Below, piece by piece: positions 16,296-26,500 of a stretch of DNA of 64,000 bases. Both the position numbers and the translations under genes were made by a program. Each line of letters opens with the position of its first letter. Positions within the stretch are counted from its first letter, which is position 1. Origin of the DNA: a virus; the IMG/VR virus record IMGVR_UViG_3300008259_000013, positions 92,172 through 156,171 of that record; one strand, written 5' to 3'. Below the pieces are notes generated by a model. The model was not told the DNA's origin. It ran no database searches and worked only from the letters and a program-made list of their open reading frames with translations.

Positions 16296-16988
16296 ATGAG
16301 TATTCCTCCAAAAGTTCTCAAGAGAAATGAGTACGGTCTTCTTGAAGACCCTCCCATCCCGTACGTATTTAATGATGACGGATACGTTAACTGGCGCAAA
16401 ATGATCCGTCCAGAGTTCCTTGTGCCTAACAAGCAAAGAACTCAAGAAACCGACATCTCGAAGCTAGAAGATAAAGACCTATTGATTCTTTTGGGCGGCA
16501 TTAAAGAACTCGCTCAAATCAGAGGTTTTACTTGCGTTTCTTATGATGTGCCAGAAGCTGGGCCTAATTACGTAATTGCTAGTTGCTATATTAATTGGAT
16601 TGGCAATTATGAGACTTCTAATGTAGATGTGTCTTTCCAAGCCTTGGCTGACGCCTCTCCCGACAATACTCAAAGTTTTGCAAGAAACTACTTAGCTGCC
16701 ATTGCCGAAAATAGAGCTTTCGTTAGATGCGTCAGAAACTTTCTAAAGATCAATATTGTCGGCCAAGAAGAAATCGGCACAAAGGTTGTTGATGAGCCAG
16801 CTCCAGAAAATCCAATGTCTCCTGCTACTGTTCTTTACAATCTCATGAAAGAAAAGAACATCTCTTTTGAGCAAATTCAAAAGAGACTAGTCAAAGACAA
16901 GTACGAAAAGGCAGAAGAAATTACATCTATCAACGACCTTTCTAAGCCAAAGATTTTCGAGCTTATCGAAAGAATTAAGAAGGCTTAA
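16296..16988 (+). CDS. Probable ssDNA-annealing (Rad52/RecT-type superfamily) protein
   Basis: A 230-residue protein. The central stretch GFTCVSYDVPEAGPNYVIASCYINW, seen in two parts (residues about 70-95), gives two beta strands. It is followed by ALADASPDNTQSFARNYLAA and AENRAFVRCVRNFLKINIVG (residues about 110-150), which resembles the A-E-x-R-A-x-x-R-A-x-R helix typical of Rad52/Red-beta/Sak-type annealing proteins, with a trailing G-Q-E-E. The C-terminal 60 residues form a small helical domain with a PKIFELIERIKKA end. Single-strand annealing would complement the RecA-type protein and the nucleases of this region. The assignment rests on motif pattern only. It is the last plus-strand gene and its stop directly abuts that of the converging gene. 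Confidence 0.5.
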   Translation: MSIPPKVLKRNEYGLLEDPPIPYVFNDDGYVNWRKMIRPEFLVPNKQRTQETDISKLEDKDLLILLGGIKELAQIRGFTCVSYDVPEAGPNYVIASCYINWIGNYETSNVDVSFQALADASPDNTQSFARNYLAAIAENRAFVRCVRNFLKINIVGQEEIGTKVVDEPAPENPMSPATVLYNLMKEKNISFEQIQKRLVKDKYEKAEEITSINDLSKPKIFELIERIKKA

Positions 16989-17252
16989 TTACCACCTGTT
17001 AGCAGGGCAGCTTTCGTAGTCGGCTTTTACTTTCATCGACACGAAACATCCGCAAATCGTGCATCGACCTAGATCTCTATCTAGGTCTTTGCATTTACTA
17101 CATATGTCTAGTCTTTCTTGAGCTTTGTCTTTTTGAGATATTATCGGTCTTCCATTAGCTATTGCTGATCCAGCTTTCACCGCAGATCCGCTTAAACTTT
17201 TTGAAACCTTCGCTGCTTCTTTAAATAAATCGCTGAAGTCATTTAAGTTCAT
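16989..17252 (-). CDS. Small Cys-rich (zinc-ribbon-like) protein at the end of the tail operon
   Basis: An 87-residue protein. The first half is a helical, Ser/Ala/Lys-rich segment; the second half carries C-S-K-C, then C-T-I-C-G-C, and a final Y-E-S-C-P-A-N-R-W, a pattern that should bind one zinc ion. Small proteins with this C-x2-C / C-x2-C-x-C / C-P-x-x-x-W pattern often close tail operons in large phages, but I know no proven role. The start overlaps the upstream stop by 4 bases (ATGA), with a weak GGAAC ribosome site. It ends at the convergence point with no base between the two stop codons. Confidence 0.7.
   Translation of the reverse strand: MNLNDFSDLFKEAAKVSKSLSGSAVKAGSAIANGRPIISQKDKAQERLDICSKCKDLDRDLGRCTICGCFVSMKVKADYESCPANRW
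17066..17087 (+). terminator. Perfect 9-bp inverted repeat, possible terminator for the converging plus-strand transcripts
   Basis: GACCTAGAT, loop CTCT, ATCTAGGTC, then TTTGC. It lies 78 bases past the last plus-strand stop, inside the Cys-rich minus-strand gene (where it encodes part of K-D-L-D-R-D-L-G). The stem is perfect but the T-run is short, so termination would be inefficient unless helped. Confidence 0.3.
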
Positions 17253-20200
17253 ATTTTTATTGTTCCTGGAAACATATTTGCGTATGTAAAATCTATTGCT
17301 TTAGAATAAGAGTCTCCGCATCCGTAAGTACAGAATATAGCTTCTCCATTTATTCTCCCATTAGAAACTGATAATGCTTGCGCCGTTCCTCTTGCATTGG
17401 CTTCTATAGTGCCGCCTGCATTATAAAATTGAAAATAAGTATTAGGAACAGTATTAGCTGTCGGGAGCAAAGTCCCCGGAGGCACATATTTTTCATAGCT
17501 ATCATTATTTAAACCACGACAACCAATTGCTGTATATCCCCCTACTCCTATTGGCGCGCTATTATTAACGCAAGACGTTGTTTGTTCTGTAACTATTCCT
17601 AATATTTTTCTTCTAAATGTTCTTAAATAACTTTCTTTAAATGCTCCCGCCATCAAAGGGTGCAAGAAAGGCTTAAAGCTTAAAGTCATTGAATCTTCAG
17701 AAGAAACTTTATATATTCCTTGAGCCAAACCTAAAGGCTCAGCTTTATCTGATTTTAATTCTACTCTTCCTACACTTCTAGAAGCAGAAACTGCAATAGA
17801 AGAGTTTATTGGCAAATAAAGACTAGCTTCATTTGTTAGGGCTTCTTTTGTTCCATTTGTATTAAATGAAATCAAATCAAATTCATTATCTCCTAAAGAC
17901 GACTCGAACCAAGCATTATAAGAATTCTTTTGATCTACAGCCCAAATCATTGGTAAAATAACTCTAACTTCATTAAGATTATTTATCCCCATAACTAGTC
18001 TATTGAACATCTCTGCTCTAGGCAGCATGTTTGGCAAAGGACCGAAGCCGTATTGCCCATCTCCTCTCACAGAAAGAGGCAGCAGCGTGAGCCATGGAGG
18101 AGGAGTAAACCTGCTCGTAGAGAAAACTGCTGCGCTGCCATCTGGCACAACAGTCAAATTATTTAAAGAAAACAATTCTGGAACCCCACCATCAGCGCTC
18201 TTTTGTTCTACATTTGGATTTAAAGAAACTGGAGTTATAGCACTAGAATCTTTTGTTGGCTCTATTGTGCTTGAAATCGTCGAGTCTTCCACTTCGCTCA
18301 CGCCCGCGTCCGTATCTTCGGTATAAATTTGGCTATTTTCTAGTGGATTTGTAAATTTATCTGTATATAATTTTGAAATTATATTCCAAGTTTCATCTAA
18401 TATTCCTATAGAAGACACATCTTTCTCTTCTGGCGTTGCGTCAAGATCGTAAAAAGCTACAGAATTTTCTGAGTTTGGCTGCTCTTCTGGTATAGAAAAA
18501 TTTAAATATTCATCGAGCCTAGCCTTTTGCTCTACGGAAAAAGGATTTCCATTGTTTTGCTCAAGTCTTTGTTTGTCAGAATATACGCTTGCCAGTCTCA
18601 CTCCGCCTTCAATAGACGCTTTTAGATTGTCTCTATCAAAAGAATTATTCTGCAAAACCAATACGCTCCTGTTTATATTTAAATCATTAGCTACTATTTG
18701 GAAAGATCTTTTAACAAAAGGAACAAGGTCTGTGAAAGTCTGCTCTCTTTTGCTTTGTAAATTTTTGAATAAAGAATAACCGTGCCCCGGATCAGTTATT
18801 TGTATGCCCACTATTTTTCCATATTCATTTAACTTTACTATTCCCTCTGCTCGCTTGCCGCCCTGCGACTCAGGAACTAAGTTTGGAGGAGGTATTTTTA
18901 AAGTAGGAGGAATAAGGAATACATCTTTAGGCACTGAAGGTAAAAGAATAGAATTTACTGTACCTTCTAATACTGGATCTCTGTAAAAAACATCATATTC
19001 GCACGCTAATTTATAAAATATTTTAAAGTCAAATGTAGACGACGAAGATCTCCCATCTGAAGTTGTGATGCCTTTCAGTTCATCATATTTATAAAAACCA
19101 GCTTCAGGTATTCTAATGCCCCTCAAAACTGGGCTATTTAAGTCTAAATTTATCTTTTTGTCTTTTTCGCTTCTTGTTTCGGCATTTAATGGCACATACT
19201 TATCGTAAGCAATGTATCTCCAGTAAGGTGGAATTAGTAATTTAGAAAAACTCAGAGACTTTGTCCTTCCACTTGATGTGCATTCTACTTCATGTTTTAC
19301 CACCAGAAGTCTTAAGTTATCATTTTTGTTATCTTCTAATTCGTCTATTCTATCAAATAAAGATCTTTGCGCCGCGATAATATCCACATCTCGCTCTATT
19401 GATAAAACAAATTTTTGAGATTTGGTAAAGAAACCAAATTTTTTGTTTTCCGTAGCCGAAGTCGTAGTTGGATCTTTTGTTATTGTTATTGCTTTAGTTA
19501 AATCTACATAAGAAGCTCCACTTTTATATTGTAATTTTACCTGGAAAAGCGTTGTTTTAATTGATATTTTATTTTCAAAAAAAGAATAGTCGAAAAAGTC
19601 ATCATTTATTTTCCAGAATAAAACTATCGATTTATTAGCTAATCCTTCTTTGTTAGTTATTATACATGGATGTATTTCTGTAACTGAAGCTGGATAAAAA
19701 TACCCCTTTGTTTCATTATTTGTTTTTGTATAATTAGGCTCATAGTAGAAAAAATCATTTCCTACTCCATTCGTAAAATAATAATTTCCTATATCCAATC
19801 CTTTAAAAACTGAAGTATCTAAAAAACCATGCGAATAAGTGGGTTCTGCGCTCGTAATCTCATCACCTTGAATTGATTCTGTCCGATTATTTGATATTGT
19901 ATAAACCTCAGAAAATTTAGTATATATTTCGTATCTTAAAGTTGCTGGATTAACTACATCTATTATATTTGTTGATATAGAAGAATCTATTGGTCTTTGT
20001 GGTTCTGCATTGTCTATGTTATCAAAGAAAAGAGTCTTTTGCTCTGTAGTTTGAGGCGTAAACCTATCAAAACTAACCTTTATATAAAAATCAAAATACC
20101 CTCCAGAGTCTGATCTTATTATAGATTGCTTATTAAAATTAAAAATATAACCACTAATTTTTCCTTTGCTATCTTTTCTAGCTAAATATTTATCCTTACT

Positions 20201-20746
20201 TAGAATTATAGTTTTCCAACTTTCTGCGTCTTTTCTCTTATAAAAAAGCTCTAACCCTGATAAAGCAGATATATTGAACTCTTCTGTCGGCGCTAACACT
20301 AATTGCGCATTTACTAAATCATAAGTTTTAGGCTCTCTTTTTATAGAAAAGCTTTCTATGACGCTTGTTGGTAAATCTGTTATAGTTGAACTCGATGGAT
20401 CTATGGTAATAGGCTCGGTGGATACTGTCCCAATAGAATTAGAAGCCGTTAATATGAATCTAGTTTTATATACTCTGTCTACCTCAAAAGACTTGAACTT
20501 TACAGTTTGTGCGTCAAATAATTCTGGCTCTCCTACGGGTTCTTCATCTCCATTTTTGGTAGTAAAAAATTGCTTTGATAAAACAGCCGAAGAAGCATTT
20601 AAAACTATTATTATTAAATTAAACTTATCTAAATTGTTTTCGTATTTTTCTACGGTTAGGCCCACTGTAGGCAAAGAAGATGTTCCCGGGTCTTCTCTAT
20701 TTACAGCTATTGGATATGATTTTTGTTGTGTTAATCTTATTGGCAT
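17249..20746 (-). CDS. Large distal tail or fibre protein (1165 residues)
   Basis: I do not recognise a named family, but the composition (many Thr, Ser, Asn, Tyr; alternating hydrophobic strands) and the position at the end of the tail operon fit a baseplate or fibre protein. The first 400 residues look like successive beta sandwich units. Near residue 650 GKIVGIQITDPGHGYSLF matches the G-x-G-Y repeat common in phage fibres (also in the protein at 37092-38477). The region after 900 (NNLNEVRVILPMIWAVDQKN, then PFLHPLMAGAFKESYLRTFRRK) seems a different folded domain. The C-terminus (NGRINGEAIFCTYGCGDSYS) has two Cys close together. A GGAGA ribosome site precedes the ATG, which overlaps the upstream stop by 1 base. 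Confidence 0.55.
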   Translation of the reverse strand: MPIRLTQQKSYPIAVNREDPGTSSLPTVGLTVEKYENNLDKFNLIIIVLNASSAVLSKQFFTTKNGDEEPVGEPELFDAQTVKFKSFEVDRVYKTRFILTASNSIGTVSTEPITIDPSSSTITDLPTSVIESFSIKREPKTYDLVNAQLVLAPTEEFNISALSGLELFYKRKDAESWKTIILSKDKYLARKDSKGKISGYIFNFNKQSIIRSDSGGYFDFYIKVSFDRFTPQTTEQKTLFFDNIDNAEPQRPIDSSISTNIIDVVNPATLRYEIYTKFSEVYTISNNRTESIQGDEITSAEPTYSHGFLDTSVFKGLDIGNYYFTNGVGNDFFYYEPNYTKTNNETKGYFYPASVTEIHPCIITNKEGLANKSIVLFWKINDDFFDYSFFENKISIKTTLFQVKLQYKSGASYVDLTKAITITKDPTTTSATENKKFGFFTKSQKFVLSIERDVDIIAAQRSLFDRIDELEDNKNDNLRLLVVKHEVECTSSGRTKSLSFSKLLIPPYWRYIAYDKYVPLNAETRSEKDKKINLDLNSPVLRGIRIPEAGFYKYDELKGITTSDGRSSSSTFDFKIFYKLACEYDVFYRDPVLEGTVNSILLPSVPKDVFLIPPTLKIPPPNLVPESQGGKRAEGIVKLNEYGKIVGIQITDPGHGYSLFKNLQSKREQTFTDLVPFVKRSFQIVANDLNINRSVLVLQNNSFDRDNLKASIEGGVRLASVYSDKQRLEQNNGNPFSVEQKARLDEYLNFSIPEEQPNSENSVAFYDLDATPEEKDVSSIGILDETWNIISKLYTDKFTNPLENSQIYTEDTDAGVSEVEDSTISSTIEPTKDSSAITPVSLNPNVEQKSADGGVPELFSLNNLTVVPDGSAAVFSTSRFTPPPWLTLLPLSVRGDGQYGFGPLPNMLPRAEMFNRLVMGINNLNEVRVILPMIWAVDQKNSYNAWFESSLGDNEFDLISFNTNGTKEALTNEASLYLPINSSIAVSASRSVGRVELKSDKAEPLGLAQGIYKVSSEDSMTLSFKPFLHPLMAGAFKESYLRTFRRKILGIVTEQTTSCVNNSAPIGVGGYTAIGCRGLNNDSYEKYVPPGTLLPTANTVPNTYFQFYNAGGTIEANARGTAQALSVSNGRINGEAIFCTYGCGDSYSKAIDFTYANMFPGTIKI

Positions 20747-23556
20747 TATTGTATCTCCGAGTCTAGGATTGGTTGATATTTAGCTTGGAACACAGCGTCT
20801 GTATCATTAAAAAGAGTGCTGTTTTGTATTTTAAATTTAAAAATATATTCAGTCACTCTTTCTGAAATTACACCATCTAAGTCTTTATTAGAGTCGGCTG
20901 ATTCAAGTAGCAAAATTTCAGGCTTGTAGTTTGAGTTCAAATAGCTAGAATAATTCCCTACAGGAATTACATTTCCATCAACATCTTTTAACTGCAAAAA
21001 CGCCCAAAAAAATTCTCCCTTTGTTATCTCAGATATTTCTGTACTCAATATATTCGATGAATAATCAGAATATAAAATAACTTCTGCTTCCCCTATTTTA
21101 GACGGCACAGAGTATGAGTTAGAAGAGGTTTGAGTGCTTTCTGCTTTAGATGGATTCGCTGCAGATATTATATTCCTAACTGTTGCTCTAGCCCTCAGAG
21201 ATGTAACTTGATTATTTATTTTTATGTTATTTATTTGTATTGTTCTTTGCCTAGTCAATCCAGATGTAAAGTAATATTCTATATCATCAAATTTTTCTTT
21301 TATTAATATAGGACCATATAGCTGCTGATCATTTTGATCTATAATAGAGTATTCGACCTCATCCGCATAAGTATAAGTCAAAGGAAAAGATATCGACGCA
21401 TTTGGGTAATCAAGCTGCACTCTAGACAAAGAAAAAGAATTACAAACCGGAGGATTAGAAACTGAAGTGTTTAAGAATGTGAAAGGAAAATTAAATGGCA
21501 CTTCTCCATCTGCTAAAAATGAAAGAATTATTCTATTTTCTTTATCTAATAATCTAAATAAGTTAGACTTTGTTATCACTGCCGAAGAAACCCCGGCGCT
21601 TAAAACCATCGGCCTCAAAGTCGGATCATTCCCTAATCTTAAAAACATCGAAGAATATTTAGTATTAACTAAACTATAAGCTAATTGGAATGTGTAAGAT
21701 CCCCCCTCCGTTATATAATCTGAAAAAACAGTATAGTCAAGTATTTGATCTTGAGACAAGTCAGTAAATGTTAAAGAACTAGACGAATTTCTATTTTCGT
21801 CATAGATTGTTTTTGTTACGCCTCCTATTTTTATTGTTAAAGTAAAAGCTGGTATTGTTATGTTTCTAATTAATTCTATTGATTGTTCGTCCGTTGAGTA
21901 TTGATTTCTTATTGTATTTCCAAAATCATAATAGAAATTAAATGCTTTGCAAGAAAAAGTCCCGACTTTTCCTGTCGAGCTTATTATTGTTGTTTGATTT
22001 GTCCCATTAGCAGTGTCTGTCACGTTCACAGAAATGGTTGATTCTTGATTAAATCTATAGACTAACCTTGTAGCAAAATCAGTTTTGATTATAATTTGTT
22101 TTGCTTCAGTGTCCTCGTCTATTGAAACTATTCTTGGAATTTTAATTTCGACAGGAATATCCAAAGAATAATCTGTTCCATCAGCATCTGTCTCTACTAC
22201 CTTAAAAACCCTGAATCTTAATGTTATGGCTGTTATTGTTCCTGAGTCGGATAGAACCGTTCCATCAGAAATTTCTTTAATGCTAAAGTATTTTGACAAA
22301 TCTAAAACTTGGTCTATATAAGATACAGTCGCTGAAGCAACGCTTCCGTTATCCTTGAAAGCATGATAAACCGTTCCATCAAAATATTTTATATATCTAA
22401 AATTATATCCCCATATGTCTGCTTTTACTGTATTAACCGATGCGAAGTTTTTGTATAATTCTAGTGTTTGATCTGCTTTTAATGAAAAAACTGCTATTAC
22501 TGTTTTTGCTGTTCCATTAATTGGACAAATTTGTTGATCTTCAAATATTTTTATTACTCCATTTACATTTACGGAAACTTCTCCAGCATTACTTGTGCAT
22601 GTTATTGTATTATTAGGAGCTACAGATACTGAAGAATTGCAAACGTCAACATATTCAAATGATATTTCAGACGATATGTTTTCTAAAGTAGCGTCGTTAG
22701 TTTTTTCTAATTGAAAAGAAACTGGTCCATGAAAAACACTTTTAGTCACCCATCCATCTGACGTAACTAGAAGGATAAAAGGACAAAAATAGTCGCTTAA
22801 CTTGATCGAACATTCTGTTAGTTGATCATCTAAATAATATCTTTGCGTGCCTGGATCATAATAAAATTTATTAGAAAAATCTTCTAAATAATCATGACTT
22901 TTATTTTCTATCAAAATTAAATTTTTATAGTAAAAAGTAGCGGGTGATGCGGTGGGAGTAATTTTATAATTTAAAATTTTGCAATAACTATAGTTTATAT
23001 AAACATTATTTGTAGGCACTTTATTTATGTCTATATCAGACATATTAAAAGAAAGCATCGTGGCAGAACTACCATCTCCAGAAGGAAGCAATTTATGATA
23101 TATTTTATTTATTAGCAGCGCGGAATAAGAATATATATCGACCTCAAATACGCTAAGAGCTTCTGCGCTTACTATTGTTCTTCTTTCTATAAAATTTCCT
23201 GCTCCCAATTGCACGTTGCCCATGGTCCCGCCTACGCCATTACTCCCAGCGCCACCATTATCGCTAACGCATTTTAATTGGCCTGATCTATAACCGGCAG
23301 ATAAGTAAAGATTTGATATGTCTAAAGCTGTACCGCCGCCATCTAAACCCAAAGCATCAGTCCAAAATAAATTAGCATTATTAGCCACCCCGAGATGGTC
23401 TAAATAATTTCTAGCTACACCCTTAACATAAGTTGGACTGTTAAAAGCCTCCGAAGGAGAAGTCAAATACTGATTATCGCTAAATATAGAAGCGTAAGAA
23501 TCAGAAAAAGCATTATCCGCATAAAAAAAATCAGCTCTTACATAAAAAGATGACAT
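20746..23556 (-). CDS. Large tail/fibre structural protein (936 residues)
   Basis: No family recognised. The sequence is almost entirely predicted beta strand with Ser/Thr/Asn-rich turns and few charged helices, typical of tail fibre or baseplate-attached proteins. The N-terminal 120 residues are distinct (SDNQYLTSPSEAFNSPTYVKG, Gly-rich SDNGGAGSNGVGGTMG) and may be the attachment part. Repeated immunoglobulin-like units could make up residues 250-850 (for example GEVSVNVNGVIKIFEDQQI). The gene follows its upstream neighbour by one base and overlaps the next by one base, so the three giant proteins are made from one message. There is no Shine-Dalgarno sequence before its ATG. Confidence 0.5.
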   Translation of the reverse strand: MSSFYVRADFFYADNAFSDSYASIFSDNQYLTSPSEAFNSPTYVKGVARNYLDHLGVANNANLFWTDALGLDGGGTALDISNLYLSAGYRSGQLKCVSDNGGAGSNGVGGTMGNVQLGAGNFIERRTIVSAEALSVFEVDIYSYSALLINKIYHKLLPSGDGSSATMLSFNMSDIDINKVPTNNVYINYSYCKILNYKITPTASPATFYYKNLILIENKSHDYLEDFSNKFYYDPGTQRYYLDDQLTECSIKLSDYFCPFILLVTSDGWVTKSVFHGPVSFQLEKTNDATLENISSEISFEYVDVCNSSVSVAPNNTITCTSNAGEVSVNVNGVIKIFEDQQICPINGTAKTVIAVFSLKADQTLELYKNFASVNTVKADIWGYNFRYIKYFDGTVYHAFKDNGSVASATVSYIDQVLDLSKYFSIKEISDGTVLSDSGTITAITLRFRVFKVVETDADGTDYSLDIPVEIKIPRIVSIDEDTEAKQIIIKTDFATRLVYRFNQESTISVNVTDTANGTNQTTIISSTGKVGTFSCKAFNFYYDFGNTIRNQYSTDEQSIELIRNITIPAFTLTIKIGGVTKTIYDENRNSSSSLTFTDLSQDQILDYTVFSDYITEGGSYTFQLAYSLVNTKYSSMFLRLGNDPTLRPMVLSAGVSSAVITKSNLFRLLDKENRIILSFLADGEVPFNFPFTFLNTSVSNPPVCNSFSLSRVQLDYPNASISFPLTYTYADEVEYSIIDQNDQQLYGPILIKEKFDDIEYYFTSGLTRQRTIQINNIKINNQVTSLRARATVRNIISAANPSKAESTQTSSNSYSVPSKIGEAEVILYSDYSSNILSTEISEITKGEFFWAFLQLKDVDGNVIPVGNYSSYLNSNYKPEILLLESADSNKDLDGVISERVTEYIFKFKIQNSTLFNDTDAVFQAKYQPILDSEIQ

Positions 23557-23557
23557 A

Positions 23558-26500
23558 TTATTTTCTATTTATAATTTTAATTACAGAAGATTTAGAGAAA
23601 TCGTCAAATTTAATATCTGGCGCACTCTTTATCTTGCTTATTGTTATATTCACTTCTATATCAGAATTATTAATTATATTATAATTTGCATCTACTGTAT
23701 TTTCTGGGAACAAGCTTTCTACATAAAGACCGCCTATTTCCATTTCGCTTTGTGGCAGTAAAGTATTGTCGGCTGTTTGAGATTGACCCAATAGCTTTTT
23801 GATATTATTTATTTGAGTTGGGTTTAGATTTGCGTCTAAGCCAATCGTAAGCTGTCTATTATCAGGCATCTGCCTAACTGGGCTCAAAGCAGAAAAGAAC
23901 GAATAATTATAATTAAATATAGGAGACCTAAGCCCCGTCTTCTTTATCTCGCATCTTTTAAATGTTATTGTTTTATTTGTGCCTTCTAGATTTATAGTTA
24001 TAGTTTGGCTGTTGTCGATAGCGCTAATAGTCCACCAATCATCAACGTAATCGGAGTTTAACCAAAAAGCCGACTGGTCTCTTGGTATCCAAGCTATAAT
24101 ACTATTTGCAGTTGACTTGTACGCATTTCTAATTTGAGCTTTGAATAACTCAAGTTGATCCACGGCGACCTCTTCTTCTTCAGTTATGCTTGCGTCTGCC
24201 CCACCTTCTTCCCCTTTCTCCTCGGCTTTATTAAACGGCCTGTCTATGTCTTCTACGACTTTATACAAACGAACGAAATTAGGATACTTTATTTCATAAG
24301 TTGTTACATCTTCTCCCACAAATGTCTCGCCATCTGAATAAAACTTTCCTTTATATTTTAAATAAGGCAACTCTGTAGTGTTGGTAAACGCCGTGTCTGT
24401 TGGTATATTTATATTATCAAAAAAGCTCTGGCTTATGCTTACTTGATATTTAATTCCATTTTGTATGCCCGGCAAAGTATAAGTCGATTGGTAGGCATCA
24501 AAGAATAAAAATCTATAAATTGTTTCATGGCCGATTCCTACTTCGTATCCTACCACATTAGAAGGCGAATCCGTTGGTATGTCTTTGCCATTATAGTAAT
24601 TTCTAAGAGCCAGATTTATTGTCGTAGAAGTTCCATCTTTAGATAATAGTTTAACATATGATTTTTGCTCCACTTGATTGTCGTCTAGTATTGGCAAAAG
24701 CTCTTCATTTCTTATTATTCCCAAATTTAGAGTTATTTCTCTCTGTGTCGATATCGCCGTGTTAGGATTGAATATGCAATAAAATTCGTCCCTAGCTTTT
24801 GCTTTTTTCAAATATCTAGAAACAACTCCGCTTGTCGGACCAGCTTCTACGATCATCACTGAATTTCTATAGACTTTTCTTCTTCTATTTTCATCACTTA
24901 ATATATTTACAAAAATATCTCTTGGACAATTATTTATCAAGAAAATTTGCTGCCCATAGCTTGGTGCAGTTACCGTCAAGTCATTATTATTATCTGTTAA
25001 TAGATAATGCCCGGCTGTTGTTATTCTATAGACTGGTTTTAACAAATTATACGATTGAGTATTATTTGTTAAATTCATCGAAGCTAAATTTGTTATATAT
25101 ATGCCTCTGAAATTATTAACTACTGTTTCTATAATGGCTTGATCAGCATAATAATAAGAAGAAGCGTACGTCTCGTCTTTTATTAAAGGAGTGATTATGA
25201 TATTTTTATTATCTTTATCTGACTCTTTTTCCCCAGCAAAACTAACGTAATCATAAATACCATTCAAGAAAAACTTCAAATCAGTTTTTAATAAATAGTT
25301 CGTAGAAGAATCTTTCTTTGATATATAATAAATTCCTTTTTCGTAAGACCCCAAGAAACTAACTCTGGAATCACTTATTTCTATAAAAGATTTTGGCGGT
25401 ATAGAACAAAAAGTCTCTGTAGCAAAATCAAAAAAGATGCTTAAATAATAAGGTGTATTATTGTAAATATAGAACTTTTCTGATCCAAGAAGCCCAGCGT
25501 TTAATAGCTTCAAACTATACGAGTCGAAGAAATTGCCAGAACTGTTTACTTGAGAAGAGCCGTAAATAAACAATTTACTATTAGCATCATAAGAAGTTAA
25601 ATCTTTAAGGTCAAGAACTCCGAATTCTCTGTTTTTTATTATTATTTCTTCTGCTTTATTTTTTGAGTTATATCTAAATAAATATGTATACTTGCTATTG
25701 CCTATATTTTGAATGACCTTTATTCTTGCTCCAAATTTTAGATTTGGATAAAGTTCATTTACTGTTTGTGTTAGATTTTCTGGCGCTCTTCCTTCTGCAT
25801 AGTTGAGCGTTGTCACTGAAAAAACTGACGAAGCATTTAAATCTAAGCTAGATGCAGTAAACAAGTTTTGAGTGGCATTTCTAATTACTCTTGTCAAAGC
25901 TCCATTGCCTAGCAACGAATTATTAGAGCCAATGTACATTCTATATTTGCAAGGATTAAAAACATAAAAATCTCTAAATGATTTATCAATAAAACTATTG
26001 ATGTCTACATTGAATCTATTAAAATTTGGAAGATATAAAAACTCATTGCCCCCTACTATTTCCGTGGTTGATAGCCCAGATATTCCTTTCAGATTTCTAG
26101 CCGTAGCAAATACTTTTTTAACTTGAGGCAAACTAGATGTTTCCTTTACCCAAGCAGAGCCGCTCACAGAATATAAAGCTATTGAATTTACATCAAGTAA
26201 ATTGCTAGTCACCGCTGTGGAATAATTATAAATTGAATTCGGAGCAGAAGAATCTGACTTTACTAAATTAACAAATAATATCTTTTTGCCCGATAGCAAT
26301 GAAGCCAAAGTCGAACCACCAATACTTATATCAAGATTTGGCAAGTAAAATTTAGATGAGTATTTAGTTATTGGAATTAATATAACATTTGGCAAACCAT
26401 TTATTGCATTTTGTGATTTAAAAAACTTAGTTAAATCAGTATGATTTGTATCTATAACTTTTAAATTATATGCCCCGGCGTTGAACTCATCACTTACTCT

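Noticed and set aside
16955-16971. TTTCGA-gctta-TCGAAA hairpin as terminator for the minus-strand operon
   Set aside because: Only 6 bp with no T-run on the minus strand; too weak to call.
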